Source: Irineochytrium annulatum (Eukaryota; Chytridiomycota; Chytridiomycetes; Chytridiales; Chytridiaceae). Taken from it: a stretch of 39,940 bases of DNA. The position numbers were made by a program, and so were the translations under genes. Under the pieces are notes generated by a model. That model was not told the origin of the DNA. It did no database searches and worked only from the letters and a program-made list of their open reading frames with translations. Position 1 is the first letter of the stretch; every line of letters starts with the position of its first letter. The stretch is from the NCBI GenBank assembly GCA_027600665.1, contig JADGJL010000121.1, forward strand, positions 1 to 39,940, read 5' to 3'. Below, piece after piece: positions 1-10,521 of the stretch.

Positions 1-218
1 GAGAAAATGACTTTGGGTCTTCCACCCTAGCCTCCCGCAGCTGTGGACGCGGATCCATGCCTGCCACCTTAATAATATCGCGATCACACACGGGGTTGGC
101 GCTGCAATGATAGGATGTCGTCGTCACGGTATGGGCGGGGGGTGTGGCGCATGCGCTGGGTGATTTCGCAAGTGTCGTCTTTTTGCGAAAACTCTTTTCA
201 GTCACCCAACTCTCCGTC
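1..218. other. Upstream region of eL37, no gene recognised
   Basis: No supported coding exon was found. The last 40 bases before the eL37 start are pyrimidine-rich, with T-runs near 180 and 196-199. This would suit a ribosomal-protein promoter or 5' leader, but no defined element could be named. Confidence 0.4.
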
Positions 219-891
219 ATGGTGCGTTGATCGAGGACCGTGGACGGCGGGGGGCGACGAGCGTGGGGCTGTGGATCTCGCGGACTGGCGCAGCGGCGGA
301 CGGGCTGTGTGTGCCGATGGATCGTGTCGGCATTATGTCGGACTGGGCAAACGCCGGGGTCCGCGCCCTGAACGCGGGAGCAGACTGGATGAGATGGGGC
401 AACGTGTTTGTGGACCGGGATGGTCGCGAATGGCGGTCCGCTGGGAGTGCGTCAGAAGTGCAGGCCGACCCCTGGCAACGGATCAGGCTCTCTTTGGTGT
501 TCGATTACTGACCAGCCTTACTGCCAATCGACGTCAACAGACCAAGGGTACGCAGGCGTTCGGTAAGCGCCACACGAAGTCGCACACCCTCTGCCCGAGG
601 TGCGGCCGGCGCTCGTTCCACAACCAGAAGAAGACCTGCGCGCAGTGCGCCTACCCCGCGGCGAAGGTCCGCAAGTGTGAGTGTTTTAATTGGGTTTTTT
701 TTTTCTCGTTGTCCAATCGACTTACTGTCGTGGGATTGTGTACTAATAATGATTAAACAGTCAACTGGTCCGAGAAGGGTAAGCGAAGGAAGACCACCGG
801 CACCGGTCGCGTTCGGCACCTGAAGACGATGGCCAGGCGGTTCAAGAACGGCTTCCGCGAGGGGACTCAGGCCAAGAAGAACTCGGCCTAA
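219..891 (+). CDS. RPL37: 60S ribosomal protein eL37
   Basis: Zinc-ribbon protein of the large ribosomal subunit. The model is join(219..221, 541..676, 761..891), giving 89 residues, close to the family's usual 88-97. The start codon alone forms the coding part of exon 1 (ATG then GTGCGT donor); exon 2 opens with [18 protein letters not shown]. The paired cysteines CPRC and CAQC, each of type CxxC, form the zinc site, followed by the basic tail [16 protein letters not shown]. Intron 2 (677-760) has a perfect TACTAAT branch sequence at 741-747, and TTC is rebuilt across the junction. An intron directly after the ATG is a known arrangement in this gene family and decides the start. The next gene is about 500 bp downstream on the same strand. 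Confidence 0.97.
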
Positions 892-1395
892 ATCTGTGGT
901 GTGGGATTGGGGGGTGTTGGTGTCTGGGAGGGGGTTGTGCTTATGGGCATATCGCTGCTCGGATCCTGTTCGCTTGATTGGTGCATATAGTCGGGGACTA
1001 AGGTCGATGATGATGAATAAAGATTTTATTGTCGTCGAGTTGAACTTTGTTCGTAAAAGGCAGCTCATCTTCCGACTTTATCGGGTTCCGGCAACTCCGG
1101 CCTCAGAGTCTCGCTTTCCCACATCTTTCATCCAGGGAGCTGCTTAAGTACTTCTAGTGAGGTTACTCTCGGTTGCCATGACGCTCGAGCTCCTCCAGCG
1201 GAAGATGCCAACCACGCGTTCCGATGCGTCACCATCCAGATCATTTTCGACGCGGTGGCCTGTGGCTGCTGGGATTACTAGCTACAAAAAGGCTTTTTCT
1301 TTCTGAATTGCTTTGGTCAAATTTAGGATGCATTCAAGCCAGCATTTCGAGCATTCGAGCATAACCGTTTCTTTGATTCCCCACGGCCGCCTTAA
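892..1395. other. Intergenic region, eL37 to F-box gene
   Basis: About 500 bases with no coding exon that I can support. It holds the eL37 3' region, with an AATAAA-like hexamer near 1016, and the upstream region of the F-box gene. Confidence 0.5.
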
Positions 1396-2910
1396 ATGGT
1401 CGCCCTCCTCAACGGCGACGTCCTTCGCGAAGTGATTGCCAACCTTGACCCCGATCATTTCGCGGCTGAACGCACCCTCGCCAGCTGCCTGTTCGCCTCC
1501 AGGTTGTTTTATGAGCTGGCGGCGGAACGGCTATGCTCCATCCGCGTCCTGCACACCTCGGCCGGCTCGTTCAAAACGCGTCATCTCATGCCCATGGACG
1601 CCTCGGAAATCGACCCGGCTATCCTCGACCACGCGGTTCCTGGATCCCGGGCTTGGAGGGTCATGGTCTGCCTGCGATCCGTCGGAAGGCTTCATTGCGG
1701 ATACCAGGATGATACGATTGCTCCTGACCGTCTGCTGCCCTTTTTGAAACATATTCACTCAGTGGACGTAACCGACGCCAACGACGAGTGGGTGGCCGCC
1801 CTCGCCGAACGGTTCGAGAATCCGAGACAAAGACCGGAAGTCATGTTTATTGGTATGCAGAATAAGTGCGCCCCGTTGCGAAGGTTCATGGATGGCCGCA
1901 TACCCGGTCTCGTTATTGGCGGCCGTGACGGTGCGGATTGCTGCACGTTCCTCGAGCTCGCGAAGCAAGTGGAGAAACTTGGGAAGGGCCTCAGGGAGCT
2001 AGGCTTTGATAGTCCCAATGGCATAATGCAGGACGAGCTCGAGGCGATCTTGGGATGTATCGCCGCAAACAGCGAGAGCCTTGAAAGCATCCACATTGGA
2101 CGGCTGAACGTCGAAGTCTCGGGATCGATCGAATACATGGCGGTGAAGATGCCGATGAGCCTGCCTAGGTTGACATGCATAAAAATGGATAACGAGTTCA
2201 ACGACGCCTGCGACCTTCTGCCACAGCTGGTGCGACTGTCTGTGGCGACGTTGGTCGAGCTGTTTGCCGATGTGGGGCCGAAGACGATTATAAAGTTGCC
2301 GCTGCAGAAGTTGACAAAGTTGCGATCGCTTGAGATACAGTGTAATCAGCATTCGCTTGCGCGCTGTTCTTTTAATTTTTTCATCATTCCCCCAAGTTTT
2401 TTGACACGGCTGCATCTATCGGCATGCGGTTGGTCATACGAACGACTTCACATAATGATGGAGTATATTGCGATGTTGAATGATCTGCGAGACTTGAGGC
2501 TCGACATTTCTTCGACAGAGTCCGTGTACCTGCAACTTTACCTGAGGAAGCTCAAAAAAGTGTGGATCACCTGGGACGGGTACAGATACCAACCTAGCCA
2601 TCTAAAGGTTGCTGACTGGGAGGAGATTACGAAGTTTGGGATGCCGCATGTCGAGGAAATTACTATATCCCTTGACCACATCAGCCTCTGTTACGATGAC
2701 GGCGTTGATAAATCCTTTGTGCCGCTACTTCACGATGTGATTGTCGACGCGAAGAAATCTCCGTTGCTTCAACATGTCATCTTGGATCTAGAAAAGTACG
2801 ATGAAGCCAATAAATTCATGGGTCGTGGGAACTTCAGGTTGTCGGGAGGCCACAAACGGTTTGACGTGGGGGAGCTTGAACTTCTGCGGGCTTTCGCCGA
2901 TTCGTGCTGA
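1396..2910 (+). CDS. F-box/LRR-like protein, single exon
   Basis: A 504-residue intronless ORF. Residues about 3-45 (LLNGDVLREVIANL, then a Cys/Leu-rich helix ending in FYELAAERL) look like an F-box, the Skp1-binding motif of SCF ubiquitin ligases. The rest has irregular leucine-rich segments such as LPRLTCIKM, LTKLRSLEIQC, LTRLHLSACGW and LRDLRLDIS, as in F-box proteins that use an LRR-type substrate domain. I infer a substrate receptor acting in cytosol or nucleus; the target is unknown. A decayed copy of its C-terminal quarter lies at 14298-14690 on the other strand, so it belongs to a duplicating family. The start is the first ATG of the open frame and sits just before the F-box. F-box assignment is by pattern only. 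Confidence 0.75.
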   Translation: MVALLNGDVLREVIANLDPDHFAAERTLASCLFASRLFYELAAERLCSIRVLHTSAGSFKTRHLMPMDASEIDPAILDHAVPGSRAWRVMVCLRSVGRLHCGYQDDTIAPDRLLPFLKHIHSVDVTDANDEWVAALAERFENPRQRPEVMFIGMQNKCAPLRRFMDGRIPGLVIGGRDGADCCTFLELAKQVEKLGKGLRELGFDSPNGIMQDELEAILGCIAANSESLESIHIGRLNVEVSGSIEYMAVKMPMSLPRLTCIKMDNEFNDACDLLPQLVRLSVATLVELFADVGPKTIIKLPLQKLTKLRSLEIQCNQHSLARCSFNFFIIPPSFLTRLHLSACGWSYERLHIMMEYIAMLNDLRDLRLDISSTESVYLQLYLRKLKKVWITWDGYRYQPSHLKVADWEEITKFGMPHVEEITISLDHISLCYDDGVDKSFVPLLHDVIVDAKKSPLLQHVILDLEKYDEANKFMGRGNFRLSGGHKRFDVGELELLRAFADSC

Positions 2911-3059
2911 AGGAGCAACGACATTATTAGTTGGGCGAAAATAATTTCCACATTAAACTTATTTGCGCAATTTGTTTCCCATAGCATTAACGTGAGGGCG
3001 TACATGGAAGACTTGTCATTTCGGAGTTGGAAAACCTTCAGGCTTGGCGGGCGCAGCAA

Positions 3060-4857
<1,798 letters not shown>

Positions 4858-5082
4858 TTGTTTTCAGCAACCTTGATAACAAGACATTTTCTCTCTCGTC
4901 ACTCTCTGTTGTCACTCCCTTCGCATATAACATACCCCACCAAAGTACGGTAATTTATTGTTATCTTAACTTGCCACGGACACTGGTTCAGTCTACGTTT
5001 TCGTAGCTTTGTATTTAGAAGAATATATTGGTGTCGCGTAGGAAGTAACCGGTGTAAAACTTGCATCGCTGTTTCCGCGCGG

Positions 5083-5817
5083 ATGGGCGAGAAGAGAGGA
5101 AAGAGCGCCGGCCGACGGCCCGACAGCGCCGGTACCCACCTTCTTCAGCCCCTTTCTTTCCTCCCGTCCTCTTCTTATTGGTTTTGCAGGGACACCGTTG
5201 AAGACGGGGACGTTCGTCTTCCCCGATCTAGGCCGATATGGTTCGTACAGCAGTACTGGACCACCGTGGTCGTTCCTAACCATATCTCCGCAATGCAGAG
5301 GGGTCATTTAAGGAGGATTCAAGCGGCGTGATCCTCCGGCACGGTCAGGGCAAGCTCCTGGCCGCGGATTTCACGTACGCCGGCAACTGGGAACTGGATA
5401 AAATGAGCGGTGAGCCTGCCTCCATCTACATCTACTGCCCCTCGCGATTATAATTCTCGTCTCGCAGGCAAGGGTCGGATGGACTTCGCGGGCGGGGCGA
5501 GCTACGAGGTGAGGGGTTGAACGATCATGAAGGGGGCCATGTTTGACATTGGCTGTAATCAGGGCTCGCTGAGGGATAACAAGTTTAACGGCGAGGGGAA
5601 ATACACCTGGAGCGATGGGTCCTATTTTCTTGGGGAGTGGGATAATCATAGGATGAACGGCGCTGGGAAGTATCAGGTCAGAATCAATTCTGCACATAAA
5701 ACCGCTCTATGTTTATTTTAACGAGAAATTGCAAATGAAAAGGACCGGTATGGGCAATCGTGGATTGGGATTTTCTTTAAGGGGAGTGCGACGGCTCTCG
5801 CGCCGGAGTTGTTGTAG
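5083..5817 (+). CDS. MORN-repeat protein, MORN2-like
   Basis: Model: join(5083..5131, 5190..5240, 5299..5409, 5468..5508, 5563..5676, 5743..5817), 146 residues, every junction in frame. After a short basic N-terminus there are consecutive MORN units: YEGSFKE (the E of YEG is rebuilt across intron 2), YAGNW with GKGRM, YEGSLRDNKFNGEGKY, and YFLGEW with MNGAGKY. The tail (YGQSWIGIFFKGSA to APELL) resembles the C-terminus of animal MORN2. MORN repeats form elongated beta-hairpin rods that bind membranes or proteins; small MORN proteins are frequent in cilia and flagella. The stop lies 46 bp from the stop of CFAP69 on the other strand. MORN2 orthology is an inference from length and tail. Confidence 0.88.
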
Positions 5818-5863
5818 TGTGGATGGGGTTTGTTGACTGTCATGGTGTCAACGGCGGTGAATC

Positions 5864-8800
5864 TCAGCCCCTCTTGGCAAACGTCTCGTAGAACTGGAGC
5901 TCGTCCTCGTATTGGTGCTTTTATAAGTGCTCGATTAGTTTCAATTGTAGACTTTCCGTGCAACTAGAGTATTTGAGAAAACGTCCACGCACCTGGCTTT
6001 TCTGCCTCATGATGCCCTCTTGCTTCTGCTGCAACACGCGTGCCTTGTCAACGATTACCTCTTTCGCGACGCGTATGCATTCGTGATCGGGCGTGACGGG
6101 CCGGATGCCCTCGAGGTATAACTCGTCCGCGATCTCGTCCCATACTTCCCCTTTTCGCTTTGTCAGAAAGTGAACAATGATAATTGCGGCATGCACAAAA
6201 CCTACCGATTTTAAAGTCTAGATATTTAGAGATGAGCGTCAGCTTTATCCGCTCCTCGGCGGTGATGATCTCGTGAAAGTGATCGAAGCCGAGTTTGCAG
6301 AAGAGGGAGTAGATCTTCGCCCGAAGGTTCTCGGCAATCTCCTCGATCGCGTAACCGTCGCTCGAGCAATTCCTGTTAAGGCCCTGCGGAAAGTTGGGAT
6401 AACGTTTTAAGGCGGTGGAAGCTTACGTCTTTCTCGATGCCAATAAGTGGTCTCGTCACGTTCACGAGAGTGCCGTTGGCGCCCTGTGGGACTGCCAAAA
6501 CAAAACATAAATATCTAAAAAACTGCGGTGTGTAATTCTTACCAGAAAGGCGGAGCTCCTCCCTCACCCACAACTGGATAAGCATAAACGCGATGCCTTT
6601 CTTCTCGTCCTGCACTGTCCGCCATTCCAGAAGATGGCTTCTCGCCTGAACAACAATTAATGAACACGTACCTCGCGCAACTTACTTTAGGGTTCTCCAT
6701 AAGGTCCATGATGCAACCCAGGATGTGCTTTTGCAAAGCCGGAGTTGCACTTTCCAGCAGGTTCAACATCATGAAAATCCCTTATTACATCGTTAGACGC
6801 GGGTTTAAAACAGAAGCATCTACCATGTGCTTGGAAGAAGCTCGACTCGCAAGCCTGATATCCACAAATCGCCCCCCAGATGGCTTCGATCACGCAAAGG
6901 AGCATCGACTCGGTCTCATTCGGGTCTGGGGAGCGGAACCTGATTACATTATGTGAAAACTATGCTCGCAGACAAAAACCGTCAAATCTTACGCCAAGAA
7001 CGGTATGAGCGATGCTACACCGCGGGCATCCCCGAAAAGCACCTTATTCGCCTTGCAGCCCTGGCACAGCGACGAGCATATCAGGAAGACTGTCTTGCAA
7101 ATCCCCGTGTCCTTCTTCTTGTCCTCCAGCAAACCTGTATCCAACGGCATCAACACCCAAGAAGCCGTCACCATCACCGCTTGCACGTACCCAACAGCTC
7201 CGGAAATACCCCCTGCGCCCCCAGCTGCCTCTTCTGGCTCGGCCCCAGTTCCGAAGCCGACAGGATCAACCGGAGCGTCTCGCCCACCAGCCCGATCCGC
7301 CCGCTCGAGACGATGTGGCCGTTCTCCGGTAAGGCGTCGGTCTTGATGGCGTAGCCGAGGAAGCGGAGGATGATGTTGTTGCCGGGGGACTCGGACCAGA
7401 AGTGTGGGATGCGGGGGATGAGGTAGATGAGGATTCCTATAGTCTTTTGCAACGCGGTTATTCAGTGGATTATGAAGCGCGAGAGGGGGTAGGATGGAAT
7501 CGGGAAAGAAACCTGGAGCTGGATGCCGGTTAGTTGTCGAAGGGACCAGTTTTTGATGATTGTGTTGGGATTGGCGACGTCGAGATACATTAGGAGAAAA
7601 TCGAGGAGCCCATTCTGTTAATCAGGCATCGTCATTATCGGAAATCAGGCACGATTTAGTCATACCTGCAGAAGCCTTTCGAGGTTATCAATGTCGCTGC
7701 ACAACACCTGCGCAAGCCGCAAAAGGAGCTTCTTTAGCTCGTAGTCATCCGTATTTTGCGTCTGACAAGAAACATGAGTGTGACTTCACTGTCAAAAAAT
7801 AAAAATTTACCAGCGAGAACGTCGCCGTCAGCGGACTTGTAACGCCCATCTCGTTGCACATCAAAAAAAGGGACACGACGTCGGTAAAACCCGTCTGCAG
7901 AAACATGGACCGGCATTTCTTCGACGTCTCGGCGATGGTGAGGGCGATAATTGTGATCTCGTTTCGCAGCTGCATGTCGCGGAGATGGTGGCTCTTTGAC
8001 AGGAATCGCGCAAAGACGTCTTGGATGTTTGATATTTCCTAACGGGATGTTCAAATTACAGCCGCTTTCGTTAACTTACATTAATCCCAAGTTCTTCAGC
8101 GGCTAACCCTCTATCAGGACAACTCAGCAAGTTCCAGACGAGCTCGATGAGCACGTAAATGGTAATCTCCTCAGTCGTGGTGGACAAGATTTGAATCAAG
8201 ATCGTTAAGGAACCCGCTATACAACTTAAGAAAAATTCCATTCGCAGCAATCGCCGATACCTGATATCATCGTTGAGCAGCAATTCGGTGAAATGGACAG
8301 TCGCCGAAGGGTCCGCAGTATTGAAGACCTGCACTTCGGGTGATCGTTCGCCTCCAGTGTCCTCACCAGTGTTGGTATGATATTGCTGGAGTAAAGGAAT
8401 AAGCTCCTTGCTACACACGCGCACGCATGCAGACCCAATACAAACCTCTGTTCGATGAGATGAAGCATCTCACTGGACGAGGATTGCTGCTTCTCCAACT
8501 CAGCTATTGAGTGCGACTGATCGACGATGGGTGAGAGGTTGAGGCGCTTGCCGGCAACCTTTGACCTGTCCGAGTCCACGGCCTCAGACAGGGAGTATAA
8601 AGCCTAATTTATACGATAATGAGAACAAGGAACCATGCCGTAGAGGGGCCAACATCGGTTTTACCTCAGCTGCTTGCTCAACGAGGGCGTAGTGAGGCAA
8701 CCGCACGAACTCCGAGATGTTTTGTACAAAGTGAATGAAGTTGTCCCCGGGGGCTGCCCGTTTGTCTCGTTTGGTCATTATGATTGGCAGGCTTGCGATG

Positions 8801-9217
8801 ACTGTCAGCCATAGCCCAAACCACGAAAACTAAATACACACCCGCAAAGGGAAAGCAAAGATCCGACCGGGTGAAGCAACGCCAACCCTCCCTTCTCAAT
8901 TTTATCCTTAATCAAGACGAGGAGCTGCGCAAGGTGAGGAATGACTGACTCCGTCTTGAAAGGTAGGTAAGTTCTGGCAGCCAACAACCGAAGCTCACGA
9001 TGCCCGACTCCAGGATCAAGCATATCTTGCTAACAGCGGCAGCCTGCCGGTCATACATTGTCGAGGTGTGCTTCCCTGTAAAGAGTTTGAAGACCTGGGC
9101 GCAGTTTAGCCAACAATGCAGAGCAGTAATTATCACCTTATCAAAGTCAATATGAGGGGCCAGCTCCTCCTTCCGGAAGCTCGGCATCATATCATCATAC
9201 TCCTGCTGCTTGATCAT
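5864..9217 (-). CDS. CFAP69: Cilia- and flagella-associated protein 69 homologue
   Basis: Armadillo-like helical protein of the motile axoneme. From the start, exons run 9217-9137, 9094-8999, 8954-8842, 8791-8665, 8603-8446, 8406-8261, 8216-8080, 8038-7811, 7761-7666, 7614-7513, 7443-7191, 7134-6993, 6939-6824, 6780-6686, 6645-6543, 6491-6427, 6383-6206, 6150-5993, 5917-5864: 19 exons, 815 residues, frame kept throughout. Segments align with vertebrate CFAP69 in order: DDYELKKLLLRLAQVLCSD, QLRNEITIIALTIAE, IEAIWGAICGY, IAENLRAKIYSLFCKLGFD, and KIGEVWDEIADEL followed by GIRPVTPD. The vertebrate protein is somewhat longer (about 940 aa); the N-terminus here could miss a short exon. The 42-nt first intron is divisible by three, so its removal is a judgement. 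SNAPC1 diverges 100 bp upstream. Confidence 0.92.
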
Positions 9218-9317
9218 CGCTCAGCGAGTTCCTTGAAATCGACGAGGGCTTTGAGAATCGGAAGTCGTCAAATTCCCTATTCAAGAATGAGCATTGCGCT
9301 TACCGACCACTGCCACG
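9218..9317. promoter_or_regulatory. Compact bidirectional promoter region, CFAP69 / SNAPC1
   Basis: Only 100 bp separate the inferred start codons of CFAP69 (minus) and SNAPC1 (plus). Whatever initiates both genes must lie here or inside their 5' ends. No TATA box or other named motif is clear. Confidence 0.5.
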
Positions 9318-10263
9318 ATGACGGCTAGGAGCGATCAGCGGGTCCTGAAGATTGGATGGATTCACTTCCAACCGAAGGCCCTCGAGGCCGACATTCGGAT
9401 GCTGGTCGATAAATTCCTGGATGTTAGTTCCTTCGGAATACTTCAACGCGTGGAAACTGAAATCTTAACCATCTCTCATGTCTCAGAGGCGAAGTCTCAA
9501 ATTCGAAGTCTTCGCGGACGTGTGGAAGTCGCTCAACTTCTCGTTGATCCAGTCGGCGACGTCTGGGGCCGCCGATGAGGCCAAGCAGAAGTTTGTCGAC
9601 AACTTGTTTGGAGTCGTAATAGGTTTGCGTTCGGCATTGGAGATGCATCTGATCACCTCCGAAAAAGGGATCATGGTCGATTTTGGGCAGGAGAATGGTG
9701 TTGGCGTTGCTGTGCTTTACGCATTATACCTCCTGTACTTTACTCAGCACCCTAACAATGTCGCTCCTATCAAGATTACTCCAGGTTTTTTATCTCGCAT
9801 TCAATTGAGCATTGTTAATATTGTATCTGGCAGATTCGTTTAATGCTCTCTCTGAAATTGTGGCAGACGCGAAGGCAAAAGTACCAGACGCCGCCATGGT
9901 CTTTAATCGGCTGGTGTTTCACAACGCGTTTCTCATCGTGGCGGCCGCGTCGACGTTCAGTGCCCGGGGTTATAGCCTTCGGTACATATTTGTGCTCGTA
10001 ATTTGGCCGCTGATGCAATTTCAAGGCCCAAATTAGCCCAGTTGGAAGAAATGAAAGCGGAAGTTATTAACTATGTAAGATTGACACCGATTTGTCCACG
10101 TTCTGACTTGAATTTAAAGATGCCTGAGGCGAACAGGGATTTGAACAAGATGATCGACGAGTATTCCCTTGTTTTGCCCGAGGTAAATTTTGCGCCGCTT
10201 CCGCGCTTGGAACAAGTTACTCCGTCGAACCGATCGACCCTTTACTCCTCCAAAGTTGCGTAG
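9318..10263 (+). CDS. SNAPC1: snRNA-activating protein complex subunit 1 homologue
   Basis: Model: join(9318..9422, 9487..9784, 9834..9981, 10026..10074, 10120..10263), 247 residues, all in frame. SNAPC1 (SNAP43) is a core subunit of SNAPc, which binds the proximal sequence element of snRNA promoters and recruits RNA polymerase II or III. The diagnostic order is present: a helical N-terminus ending LVDKFLD, then FEVFADVWKSLNFSLIQ, GVAVLYALYLLYFTQ, an ITP plus acidic helix, and AAMVFNRLVFHNAFLIVAA. These match the SNAPC1 pattern of ...FTELW.NM.F, ALYLLYGLYNTQ, and AAYIFRKLRLDRAF. The basic C-terminal extension of the human protein is absent. Introns 3 and 4 are only 44 and 45 nt. The start is the first in-frame ATG. 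Confidence 0.88.
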
Positions 10264-10333
10264 CGAAAGGTTTCGGCGGTAAATTTCTTGCGGATATGGT
10301 TTTAGCCAACGGAGCTGGAATTGTTTTTTGATT

Positions 10334-10368
10334 TTTTGAGCATTTCCATGTCTTTTGAGCATTTCCAT
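10334..10368. repeat. Short direct repeat, 16 nt, period 19
   Basis: TTTTGAGCATTTCCAT occurs at 10334-10349 and again at 10353-10368. It lies in the spacer between SNAPC1 and the WDR44-like gene; it may be slippage or a paired site. Confidence 0.8.
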
Positions 10369-10521
10369 AGCACTAATGATGATTGAGACAATATTTTGCT
10401 GCATCTTAATTTATCAGTAGACAGCATCTACATCCCTTAGTCCACAATCACTGCAGTAAAAAGACGCCCTTATTCATCTGGCGCATCACGCATCACGCAT
10501 CGAAGGCGTTCGCCGCCCGAC

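Noticed and set aside
115..756. 213-codon plus-strand frame across eL37
   Set aside because: It reads through both eL37 introns; only the part 541-676 is real exon and belongs to the spliced eL37 model.
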